Part shown: piece by piece, positions 53,605-61,583 of the stretch
How positions within the stretch are numbered: the first letter of the stretch is position 1
How the letters are laid out: every line of letters begins with the position of its first letter
Source: Bacteroidota bacterium
Lineage (GTDB): Bacteria > Bacteroidota > Bacteroidia > Bacteroidales > FEN-979
NCBI GenBank assembly: GCA_026391805.1
Contig: JAPLDJ010000016.1
Location: 207,902 to 271,901 of the forward strand
Direction of reading: 5' to 3'
Length of the DNA stretch: 64,000 bases
Position numbers and translations under genes: made by a program
The notes under the pieces: model-generated
Database searches by the model: none
What the model was told of the DNA's origin: nothing
What the model saw: only the letters and a program-made list of their open reading frames with translations

Positions 53605-54633
53605 ATGAACGCATCAGGAAAACCAAAGCGGATCGGCATCCTGACAGCAGGAGGCGACTGTCCCGGGATCAATGCCGCCATCCGCGGCGTCGGGAAAACA
53701 GCCATACTTGAATACGGAATGGAGGTGATCGGGATCTCCTCCGGTTTCCTTGGACTCATCAACCAGGAATACGTGCAGCTCGACGAGAACCAGCTCTCGG
53801 GTATCCTTACGCTGGGCGGCACCATTTTAGGGACTTCCCGGGAAAACCCCTTCAAGAAAGACAGCATCGTCAACAAACCCAGGCTGATTAAAAAGAATTA
53901 TGAGGAGCTGGGGCTTGACTGCCTTGTATGCATCGGGGGAAACGGTACGCAGCGCACTGCAAGCCTTCTCGTTGAAGAGGGATTGAACATCATCGGGATC
54001 CCCAAGACCATCGACAATGACGTCTGGGGAACAGACGTTACTTTCGGATTTGATTCCGCGCTCTGGATCGCAGTGGAAGCCATCGACCGTTTGCACACAA
54101 CGGCCAACAGCCACAAGCGCATCATGGTGATTGAAGTGATGGGGCACCATGCCGGCTGGCTCGCGCTTTATTCAGGAATGGCAGGCGGAGGAGACGTAAT
54201 CCTGATGCCGGAGATTGAATATGATATCGATATTGTTGCAAAATACCTCAAGAAACGCGCCTTAAATAAAAAGCCCTATTCCATTGTTGTTGTTGCAGAA
54301 GGAATCCCCTGCCCGAAAGGAGAGAAGCCCGGCCATTACATCGCGGATGAAATCACAAAGCGTACCGGGCTGGAGGCCAGGGAGACCATCCTCGGCTACA
54401 TCCAGCGCGGAGGGAGCCCGTCCCCGATGGACCGTGTGCTTGCCACCCGTTACGGCGCCTATGCGGTGGAGCTCATTGCAGAGGGCCGGTTTGGGATGAT
54501 GGTAGCAGCCATAGCCGATAAAATCACTGCTGTTCCGCTGAAAGAGGTGGGAGGAAAATTGCGTACCGTTCCGCTGAATCATACGCTGATTGAGAAAGCA
54601 ATCCGGATGGACGTCTGCTTCGGCAACTGCTGA
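53605..54633 (+). CDS. pfkA: 6-phosphofructokinase
   Basis: 342 residues. GILTAGGDCPGINAAIRG binds nucleotide. GGNGTQRTA covers the position (Gly) that favours ATP over pyrophosphate. PKTIDNDVWGTD contains the TIDND active site but with Lys where classical ATP enzymes have Gly. MGHHAGWLALYSG and GYIQRGGSPSPMDR complete the pattern. The Gly/Lys combination is that of the mixed group III enzymes, so the phosphoryl donor is ATP most likely but not certain. Confidence 0.9.
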   Translation: MNASGKPKRIGILTAGGDCPGINAAIRGVGKTAILEYGMEVIGISSGFLGLINQEYVQLDENQLSGILTLGGTILGTSRENPFKKDSIVNKPRLIKKNYEELGLDCLVCIGGNGTQRTASLLVEEGLNIIGIPKTIDNDVWGTDVTFGFDSALWIAVEAIDRLHTTANSHKRIMVIEVMGHHAGWLALYSGMAGGGDVILMPEIEYDIDIVAKYLKKRALNKKPYSIVVVAEGIPCPKGEKPGHYIADEITKRTGLEARETILGYIQRGGSPSPMDRVLATRYGAYAVELIAEGRFGMMVAAIADKITAVPLKEVGGKLRTVPLNHTLIEKAIRMDVCFGNC

Positions 54634-54641
54634 TTTTAATC

Positions 54642-56338
54642 TCAGAATTTTATATCCTTGATGTTGAGCTGGAGGGATACATTCCCGTTCCACTCATTTT
54701 CCTCGACGTGATAACAGATGTTGAAGGGGATCCCTTTTTCGATCTTGCCGAACTGATCTCCCTGCTGGAAGGCTATGGCTGAAAAAGGTCCGCCGGAAAC
54801 CTCGGGATGAACCACGTACAGTTTAAGGTGGTTTTTACCGACCACGCGCGATCCGCCGGCATCGATAATCCCGTCGGTCCTGAAGAGGGGCGACATGTTG
54901 CCCGGGCCAAACGGGGCAAACTGCCGGAGGATGTTAAAGAACCGCGAATTGATGCTGCTCAGGGGAAGAACCGTGTCGACCTCGATCTCGGGCACCAGCA
55001 GTTTTCCGTTCAGTTTCTCCGTTACCGCCTCTTCAAACCGGTCGGTGAACGCCTGAAGGTTCTCCTGTTTCAGCGACAATCCGGCCGCATATTTATGCCC
55101 GCCGAAATGCTCCAGCAGGTCGCTGCAGGAATCGATGGCCTCATAAACGTCAAAATCCTTGACCGACCGGGCCGAACCCGTAATCAGGTCACCGGACAGC
55201 GTGAGTACAATCGTGGGGCGGTAGTACTGTTCCGTCAGCCTTGAAGCAACAATGCCGATCACGCCTTTATGCCAGCTGGGAAAAAAGATGACCGTGCTTT
55301 TCGATGTTTTCAGCCGTTCGTCCTGTTCGATCATGGCGATGGCCTGCTGGGTAGCAAGGGTATCGAGGTTTTTCCGCTCAGTATTGTAAGTGTCAATCTG
55401 CGCTCCCAGCTTCAGTGCATCTTCCAGCTTTTCACAAATGAGCAGCCGGACGGAATTCCTGCCGCTCTCCATCCTGCCGGCCGCATTGATCCGGGGACCC
55501 ACCAGGAACACGAGGTCGGTGATGGTCAGCTCCTTGTTGAAGAAACCTTCTCCGTTGCCTTCCGGTTTTTTCTCTACCTTGCTATATCTGAGGATGGCTT
55601 CAAGTCCGGGCCGTGGCTTCACATTCATAAGCTTGAGTCCGTAATGCGCCAGGATCCGGTTCTCTCCCGTAATATCAACAATGTCGGAGGCAATGCTGAC
55701 CACGACCAGGTCGAGGAACTGGGTCAGTTCATCAAAAGGAAAATCATTCCGTTTTGCATAGGCCTGGATCAACTTGAAACCGATTCCGCAACCTGATAAT
55801 TCCTTATATGGGTAATTACAATCCGGCCGTTTGGGATATGGTCGCAGATGATAAAATCTATTCCCTTTTCAGAAGCATATTTTACTTTTTCAACAGCCTT
55901 AATCCCGCAATCCAGGGCAATGATGAGAGAGAAGCCGTTTTCGGCGGCAAAATCGATCGATTTGAAGGAGATGCCGTATCCTTCATGATACCGGTCGGGG
56001 ATGTAAAAATCGAGCTTGTCGTAAAACTTGTGCAGGAAGGTATAAACGAGTGCGACGGCGGTGGTGCCGTCGACATCATAATCCCCGTAAACCAGGATCT
56101 TTTCGTCCCCTGAGATCGCCTTCCCGATCCGTTCCACGGCCAAATCCATATCCTTCATCAGGAAAGGATCGTGAAGGTCGGAAAGCGACGGACGGAAAAA
56201 TGCTTTGGCCTCGTCGAACGTCGAGATGCCCCTCTGAACAAGCAGCTCCGCCAGGGTTCTGTCGATGTTCAGCTCCTGGGCGAGTTGCTTTGCCAGTTCT
56301 GCGTTGTTTGATCCCCGGTAAACCCAGCGTTTGTCCAT
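54642..56338 (-). pseudogene. recJ: Single-stranded-DNA exonuclease RecJ, broken by internal deletion/frameshift
   Basis: The 5' part starts at the ATG 56338 (MDKRWVYRGSN). It has YGDYDVDGTTAVALVY and IIALDCGIKAVEK and reaches FIICDH, then slips out of frame and stops near 55769. From about 55830 another frame reads PKRPDCNYPYKELSGCGIGFKLIQAYAKR, exactly the sequence expected after the DHH motif, and continues to the normal C-terminus at 54642. About 15 residues after DH, including the second His of DHH, are missing. An apparent start at 55772 is only an internal codon. This could be a true null mutation or an assembly error. Confidence 0.85.
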
Positions 56339-56498
56339 ATCCGTTTCCCTATGTAAAGATAAAAATAAATCCAAAGAAAGATCAGATAAAATTTAATTTC
56401 CGGTTTGATGATCAGGCTGAAGTTTTTTCAGGGTAATGTCCTATTTGTTTCCGGACCGTGATCCAACTTGCAGATATTATTATGAATATCCTTTTCTC
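56339..56498. other. Spacer upstream of recJ
   Basis: No gene is seen. TATCTTTA on the minus strand near 56355-56362 differs from a -7 box by one base and may serve recJ. Confidence 0.4.
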
Positions 56499-56586
56499 AC
56501 CACATTAGGAACATTAGGTCACAATAGAATAATGTTTCAGCCGAATTAAATAATCCTAATGTGTTCTATTGTGCCTATTGTGGTTA
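56499..56586. repeat. Intergenic hairpin repeat, CACATTAGG/CACAATAG word type
   Basis: The left arm is accacattaggaacattagg plus tcacaatagaa. The right arm is cctaatgtgttctattgtg plus cctattgtggtt. The arms pair imperfectly and share the outer aaccac/gtggtt ends with the CACAAAGG type. Confidence 0.75.
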
Positions 56587-56649
56587 AAAAAGCAATCTAC
56601 CCTTAATCGGTCAAAACCAAAAAGGTAATACGAAAAAGAAGAAAAAAAA

Positions 56650-58047
56650 TCAGAATTCCGCGTTCTTCGGTGTGCGCGGGAAGGGGATCACGTCGCGGAT
56701 GTTCGACATGCCAGTGACGAAGAGGATCAGCCGCTCAAAGCCGAGGCCGAAGCCGCTGTGGGGTGCGGTGCCGAATTTCCGGGTGTCAAGGTACCACCAG
56801 ACATCCTTTTCAGGGATGTTCAGCTCATGGATGCGGTTTGTGAGCCGTTCAAGGCTTTCCTCGCGCTGCGATCCGCCGATGATCTCGCCGATCTTCGGGA
56901 ACAGCACATCCATGGCCCTCACCGTCTTGTTATCGTCGTTCATCTTCATGTAGAAGGCCTTGATCTCTTTCGGGTAATCAGTCAGGATCACCGGCTTCTG
57001 AAAATGCTTCTCGACAAGGTAACGCTCATGTTCTGCCTGTAGATCGGTGCCCCAGTCGACCGGGAATTCCCATTTCTGTCCGGAAGCTTTCAGAATCTCG
57101 ATGGCTTCAGTATATCCCAGACGGACAAATTCATTTTCAACAATGAACCTCAGCCGGTCGATCAGCTCGTTGTCGTACATCTTGTTCAGGAATTCAAGAT
57201 CGTCCATGCAATTCTCCAGTGCATACCGAATCAGGTATTTCAGGAAGTCCTCGGCAAGGTCCATGTTGTCGTGGATGTCGTAGAAGGCCATTTCAGGTTC
57301 GATCATCCAGAATTCGGCCAGGTGCCGTGGGGTATTTGAGTTCTCGGCGCGGAAGGTAGGTCCGAAGGTGTACACGAGCGAAAGCGCAAGTGCGCCCAGC
57401 TCTGCCTGCAGCTGACCTGAAACGGTGAGTTTGGTCTCTTTCCCGAAAAAATCTTCCGAGAAATCGACAGAGCCATCCGGTTTTAACGGAGGATTCTTCG
57501 GATCGAGAATGGAAACCCGGAAAAGCGCCCCGGCGCCTTCTGCATCCGAACCGGTGATGATCGGTGCATGCAGGTAATAAAAGCCGTTATCATTAAAATA
57601 TTTATGGATTGCAAATGCCATGGCATGGCGGATCCTGAGCACGGCGCCAAAGGTGTTCGTGCGCGGACGCAGGTGGGCGATCTCGCGGAGGAATTCCATC
57701 GAATGACCTTTTTTCTGAAGCGGATAGGTTTCCGGGTCAGCTGTCCCGAAGATTTTTATTTCTTTCGCTTTGATCTCAACCGGTTGTCCAGAAGCAGGCG
57801 ATTCCACCAGTGTCCCCGTCACTTCGATGCAGGCGCCTGTCGTGATTTGCTTCAGGAGCTCTTCATCGAAATCGGCCACTTCAACAACAACCTGGATATT
57901 ATGAATGATGGAACCATCGTTCAGTGCAATGAAATTGATGTTCTTGTTCCCGCGCTTTGTTCGCACCCATCCCCTTACAAGGCAGTCGTTTCCTGTTTCC
58001 TTCGACCGCAGCAGGTCGCGGACCTTTGTCTGTTTTAGCTTTTCCAT
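56650..58047 (-). CDS. asnS: Asparaginyl-tRNA synthetase
   Basis: 465 residues, class II. The N-terminal OB fold carries [22 protein letters not shown]. The catalytic domain has [20 protein letters not shown] (motif 1 region), [24 protein letters not shown] (motif 2, Asn type) and [29 protein letters not shown] (motif 3). It charges tRNA-Asn in the cytoplasm. Length and motifs are normal. Confidence 0.96.
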   Translation of the reverse strand: MEKLKQTKVRDLLRSKETGNDCLVRGWVRTKRGNKNINFIALNDGSIIHNIQVVVEVADFDEELLKQITTGACIEVTGTLVESPASGQPVEIKAKEIKIFGTADPETYPLQKKGHSMEFLREIAHLRPRTNTFGAVLRIRHAMAFAIHKYFNDNGFYYLHAPIITGSDAEGAGALFRVSILDPKNPPLKPDGSVDFSEDFFGKETKLTVSGQLQAELGALALSLVYTFGPTFRAENSNTPRHLAEFWMIEPEMAFYDIHDNMDLAEDFLKYLIRYALENCMDDLEFLNKMYDNELIDRLRFIVENEFVRLGYTEAIEILKASGQKWEFPVDWGTDLQAEHERYLVEKHFQKPVILTDYPKEIKAFYMKMNDDNKTVRAMDVLFPKIGEIIGGSQREESLERLTNRIHELNIPEKDVWWYLDTRKFGTAPHSGFGLGFERLILFVTGMSNIRDVIPFPRTPKNAEF

Positions 58048-58241
58048 TGAAACATCTGAATAAATGATAAGATCCCTCGGTCCCGGTTCCCGGGACTTTC
58101 GGGATCAATTCGACTTAGAATTTTTTCAATCCCGAAACATCGTTATTGAAAAAATTAGTCTCATTGACCGGCAAAATTACGGGAATTGCCGTTCCCGGCA
58201 AAGGGAATTTTTTGTTACTTTTACATCAGGATAACAAAATT
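58048..58241. other. Spacer between asnS and the aroG leader repeat
   Basis: No gene is seen. Short GC-rich dyads (cccggttcccgggactttcg near 58081) and two AT-rich stretches are present. TTACTTTTACATC near 58215 only loosely resembles a -7 box. Confidence 0.4.
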
Positions 58242-58341
58242 CCTTTGTGTTCCTTTGTGAAGACCTTTGTGGCCTTTGTGGTTAGGTTTTAAGTACTTTA
58301 ACCACAAAGGGACACGAAGTACGCACAAAGGCACACAAAGG
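58242..58341. repeat. Long intergenic hairpin, CACAAAGG word type, just upstream of aroG
   Basis: The left arm 58242-58284 is a run of CCTTTGTG words and the right arm 58299-58341 a run of CACAAAGG words. The loop ggttttaagtactt (14 bp) separates them. The right arm ends 13 bp before the aroG ATG. Its right arm also matches the reverse complement of the left arm at 61390-61430 almost base for base. Confidence 0.8.
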
Positions 58342-58354
58342 AAAAGAAACAAAC

Positions 58355-59446
58355 ATGCAAGACCCATTCGATATAACGCCTCTTCTAAGCTGGTTGCCGA
58401 TAGAATCGCCCCCGTTCGTCATTGCCGGCCCCTGCAGCGCCGAGTCGGAAGAGCAGGTACTTTCAACCGCACGGGAGCTGGCAAAAATCCCGCAGGTGAA
58501 AGTTTTCCGCGCCGGCCTCTGGAAACCCCGTACACGACCGAGTGCATTCGAAGGTGTTGGCAGTGCCGGTTTGCAATGGCTGAAGAAAGTCAAAGAAGAA
58601 ACCGGCCTGATGACGACCGTCGAAGTCGCCAACCCGAAGCATGTCAAAGAGGCCCTGAACAGCGGCGTCGACATTCTCTGGATCGGTGCGCGTACCGTTG
58701 TCAACCCCTTCTCGGTCCAGGAGATCAGTGAAGTCCTCCGGGGAGTTGATATCCCAGTCATGGTTAAAAATCCGCTGAACCCCGACATCAAAGTCTGGAT
58801 CGGTGCGCTTGAACGGCTCAACCAGGTGGGGATCCGAAAACTTGTTGCCGTACACCGCGGGTTCTCTTTTTTCAGCCATACGCCCTACCGGAATGCACCG
58901 ATGTGGGAGATCCCGATCGAGCTGAAGCGGCTGTATCCCGGGCTTCCCGTCCTGGTCGACCCAAGTCATATCTGCGGAGAGACGAGCCTCATCAGGCCGG
59001 TAACTCAGAAGGCCCTTGACCTCGAAATGGATGGCATGATGATCGAGGTCCATATCCGCCCGCAGGAAGCATTGACGGATAAGGAACAGCAGATTACCCC
59101 GGTACAGCTGAAAGAATTGCTTCTCGGACTCATCATCAGGGAAACTTACGGGACCATCGAATTTGAGAACAAGCTGGAAGAGCTGCGGACGGAGATCGAC
59201 AAGCTGGATGAGGAACTGATCCATATCCTCAGCCGCCGGATGGACATCGTTGAGGAGATCGGGAAATACAAGAAAGAGAACAACATCACCATCCTGCAGC
59301 TGAAACGCTGGAGCCAGATCATTCATAACCGTGTGGACAACGGCGTCAAGCTTGGCCTTTCAAGGGATTTCCTGCTGAAATTATTGGAAGCGCTGCACGA
59401 AGAATCGATCCAGCGCCAGACCGAGGTGATGAACCGCGAACGCTGA
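58355..59446 (+). CDS. aroG: Bifunctional DAHP synthase / chorismate mutase (AroQ type)
   Basis: 363 residues. Residues 1 to about 265 are a type I-beta DAHP synthase: FVIAGPCSAESEEQ, KVFRAGLWKPRTRPSAFEG, VAHRG-like AVHRGFSF and VDPSHICGET. The C-terminal ~95 residues are an AroQ chorismate mutase: LRTEIDKLDEELIHILSRRM and EIGKYKKENNI. It catalyses the first shikimate step and the first step to Phe/Tyr, so the mutase can also serve as a feedback sensor. It ends with zero bases between its stop and the convergent corA stop. Confidence 0.93.
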   Translation: MQDPFDITPLLSWLPIESPPFVIAGPCSAESEEQVLSTARELAKIPQVKVFRAGLWKPRTRPSAFEGVGSAGLQWLKKVKEETGLMTTVEVANPKHVKEALNSGVDILWIGARTVVNPFSVQEISEVLRGVDIPVMVKNPLNPDIKVWIGALERLNQVGIRKLVAVHRGFSFFSHTPYRNAPMWEIPIELKRLYPGLPVLVDPSHICGETSLIRPVTQKALDLEMDGMMIEVHIRPQEALTDKEQQITPVQLKELLLGLIIRETYGTIEFENKLEELRTEIDKLDEELIHILSRRMDIVEEIGKYKKENNITILQLKRWSQIIHNRVDNGVKLGLSRDFLLKLLEALHEESIQRQTEVMNRER

Positions 59447-60358
59447 TTACATCCACTTCCGGATCTTGAAATAGACCAGCATAAGGATGGCGATGGTGAC
59501 CATGCTGCCCGCCACGATCAGGAAAGAGGAAGGATGATCCTGGATCGGGAGCTTGATGTTCATCCCGTAGAGGCTGGCGATGAAGGTCAGCGGAAGAAGG
59601 ATCGATGAGATCAGTGTGAGTATCTTCATCACTTCGTTGGTCTTGTTGACCTGGAGCGAATCGAAGGTTCTTGAATAACCGCTGATCAGCTCGCCGGCAT
59701 CTTCAACGATGTCCCATTCCCGCTGGTAGGAGTCCATGACATCCCCCCAGTAATCTTCCATGTTATCAGCAAAACCTTTGATGACGCCGCTTTGCAGTTT
59801 GTTGAAGAGGTTCATCTGTGGCTTGAAGATGGTGTTCAGGGTGATCACATTCTTCCGCGTGATCGAGATCTTCTCAATGGCTTTTTCAGGTTTCCGGCTG
59901 AACAGCTCTTTTCCGCATTCATTCACCGATTTATCAACCAGCGCCACAATTTTCTGGGTGTCCTCCATGAGGTAGTCCAGGATCCGGTAAAGGAGCGCAT
60001 CGCTTGAACCGACCGCCAGTTTATCTCCTGAAAGCGCGATATCCTGTTCTTTTTTGAACATCTCTTTCACCAGCCAGTGCGATTTCCCCATGGTAATAAG
60101 GAAGTCTTTCCCCCAGAAGACCTTTATTTCGCGGGTTTCGATGAAGGTACCGTCGAGGTCCATGGCCGGAAAATGAAGGATCAGGAAATGGTAATCGTGG
60201 TAGGTGTCGATCTTGGGCCGCAGGTTGACCGGGCTTTTACAGTCCTCGATATCAAGGGGATGAAAATGATAGTATTCCTGCAATCCCTGCAACTCCTCTT
60301 CTGTCGGCCTGAACAGGTGCGACCAGCGCAGGGCTCCGAGTTTGATCGTCTCAATCAT
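59447..60358 (-). CDS. corA: CorA family magnesium/cobalt transporter
   Basis: 303 residues. A long N-terminal cytoplasmic domain with acidic helices is followed by two C-terminal membrane segments. YGMNIKLP carries the GMN selectivity signature in the loop between them. The tail is basic (YFKIRKWM). It forms a pentameric Mg2+ channel in the inner membrane. The convergent stop with aroG leaves no spacer, so any transcription end must lie within one of the genes. Confidence 0.92.
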   Translation of the reverse strand: MIETIKLGALRWSHLFRPTEEELQGLQEYYHFHPLDIEDCKSPVNLRPKIDTYHDYHFLILHFPAMDLDGTFIETREIKVFWGKDFLITMGKSHWLVKEMFKKEQDIALSGDKLAVGSSDALLYRILDYLMEDTQKIVALVDKSVNECGKELFSRKPEKAIEKISITRKNVITLNTIFKPQMNLFNKLQSGVIKGFADNMEDYWGDVMDSYQREWDIVEDAGELISGYSRTFDSLQVNKTNEVMKILTLISSILLPLTFIASLYGMNIKLPIQDHPSSFLIVAGSMVTIAILMLVYFKIRKWM

Positions 60359-60450
60359 GGGGGATGATGTTATTGAATGATGATCGGCTTATGCAAAGTT
60401 GCGATTTATTTTTGACGATTGAGCCGCAAAGATGAATTTTTATACTTTCT

Positions 60451-60493
60451 GGCGCATAGCGCCATGCGCTGAGCGCTATTCGCTATCGCATAG
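60451..60493. repeat. GC-rich dyad cluster
   Basis: GGCGCATAGCGCC is a perfect 5-bp stem with ATA loop, followed by overlapping AGCGCT/GCGAT dyads. It precedes the REP-like array. Confidence 0.5.
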
Positions 60494-60560
60494 TTGAATA
60501 TTGTAAACACCAAGTAAGCACGAGTTTCCTAACGCGTGCTCGTTCCCGAACTTGATGGAG

Positions 60561-60802
60561 GTTGCTTCGTCGCTGCGCTCCTCGCAATGACATTGCAACG
60601 AAAATTGATGAAGGTTGCTTCGTCGCTGCGCTCCTCGCAATGACAAGTGGATCGAAGATAGATGGAGATTGCTTCGGCACTTCGTGCCTCGCAATGACAT
60701 GCAACAAAGATTGATGTGGGTTGCTTCGTCGCTACGCTCCTCGCAATGACAAGCGGTTTGCTGTATTTAAGGAGATTGCTTCGGCACTTCGTACCTCGCA
60801 AT
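60561..60802 (+). repeat. Array of five REP-like hairpin repeats, 53-bp period
   Basis: Units start near 60561, 60614, 60667, 60720 and 60774 (steps 53, 53, 53, 54). Each has the flanks GATTGCTTCG/GGTTGCTTCG and CCTCGCAATGAC around one of two cores: type A (tcgctgcgct, units 1, 2 and 4) and type B (gcacttcgtg, a perfect hairpin, units 3 and 5). The 20-22 bp between units are partly similar (ttgatg..gg). Open frames here give the well-known spurious CHCEERSDEAT-type peptides and are not genes. Confidence 0.85.
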
Positions 60803-60809
60803 ATTTATT

Positions 60810-61106
60810 TTACAAACATGGTGAAAGATCTTTCCAGTTTTTATTTGACCTTTCAATCAAGATAATTTTCTTACTTCGGGCGCCACCTTTGATTTGCTTT
60901 TCTCTTGCAATCGCATCCTGAACATAGATGAACTGCTCATAGTAGACCAATTTATGGATATTATAAATCGATGTGAAACATGAAGGGTTTATCTTCATCT
61001 TATGCTCATTAACCCTTCGCTTCAGATCATTCGTAACACCCGTGTAAAGAACGGTGTTGTAAGTATTGGTCATGATATAAACATAATAAGGGCCTTTGTT
61101 GGTCAT
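60810..61106 (-). CDS. Small GIY-YIG nuclease family protein
   Basis: 98 residues from the ATG at 61106 (MTNKGPYYVYIMTN); the longer frame to 61241 runs through repeat DNA. YYVYIMTNTYNTVLYTGVTNDLKRRVNEHK has the GIY-YIG core (YVY...YTG, with Arg). A later Glu is in AIAREKQIKGGARSKK. This is the short UPF0213-like form without extra DNA-binding domains. It lies between inverted copies of the REP-like element (60771-60802 and 61141-61172). Confidence 0.85.
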   Translation of the reverse strand: MTNKGPYYVYIMTNTYNTVLYTGVTNDLKRRVNEHKMKINPSCFTSIYNIHKLVYYEQFIYVQDAIAREKQIKGGARSKKIILIERSNKNWKDLSPCL

Positions 61107-61140
61107 CTTTTTACAAATTTTATTAAATGCATCATTTAGA

Positions 61141-61172
61141 ATTGCGAGGAGCGAAGCGACGAAGCAATCTCC
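61141..61172 (-). repeat. REP-like element, inverted copy upstream of the GIY-YIG gene
   Basis: Its reverse complement matches 60771-60802 at 28 of 32 positions. Together the two form 32-bp inverted repeats around the GIY-YIG gene, about 400 bp overall. Confidence 0.8.
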
Positions 61173-61191
61173 TTTGCTAATCCAAAATGTT

Positions 61192-61230
61192 GTCATTGCG
61201 AGTCCGCCGCAGGCGGGCGAAGCAACCTCC
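61192..61230 (-). repeat. REP-like element with a third core type
   Basis: The same flanks (gtcattgcgag and cgaagcaacc) surround a different palindromic core, tccgccgcaggcggg. Confidence 0.75.
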
Positions 61231-61389
61231 GGCAATATCAACTATCACTCTTCCCTTAATCCGCCAATTCAAAAAAAGTAATATGATTTTATGGAAAAAA
61301 CTTCATTCCTCCTGCCGGACAACCAGGTCATCACTTCATTGTCTTCCTATATGTTTTGGGCTGATGTAAAAGAAAAATTATGCAGATTT
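61231..61389. other. Spacer, no gene seen
   Basis: Short open frames here are either repeat-derived or lack support. Confidence 0.4.
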
Positions 61390-61480
61390 CCTTTGTGTGC
61401 CTTTGTGCGTACTTCGTGACCTTTGTGGTTCAATCACTTAAATTTTAACCACGAAGGCCACAAAGGTCTTCACAAAGGCG
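61390..61480. repeat. Intergenic hairpin repeat, CACAAAGG word type
   Basis: Left arm of CCTTTGTG words (61390-61430), loop, right arm aaccacgaaggccacaaagg continuing to about 61480. It is the inverted relative of 58242-58341. Confidence 0.75.
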
Positions 61481-61583
61481 AATAAGGATTATTTTATCAA
61501 CCCCTGATTAAGAGTGAACTACTCATGGACTTTACTCCAAAACAAAAGGAATTTTCACTATCTTTACATTTCATCAGCAAGAT

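Noticed and set aside
55769..55772. Two adjacent genes (N- and C-terminal RecJ) as a natural split
   Set aside because: The downstream frame has the expected RecJ sequence (PKRPDCNYPYKELSGCG) upstream of the apparent second start, out of frame with the first half, which indicates an indel rather than a split gene.
60476..60801. Overlapping open frames in three registers giving CHCEERSDEAT-type peptides
   Set aside because: They arise from the REP-like repeat array; the peptide repeats follow the DNA period, not a protein logic.
60561..60802. Possible CRISPR array (period 53 bp)
   Set aside because: The repeats carry two different cores, the spacers are partly similar to each other, and there are no cas genes.
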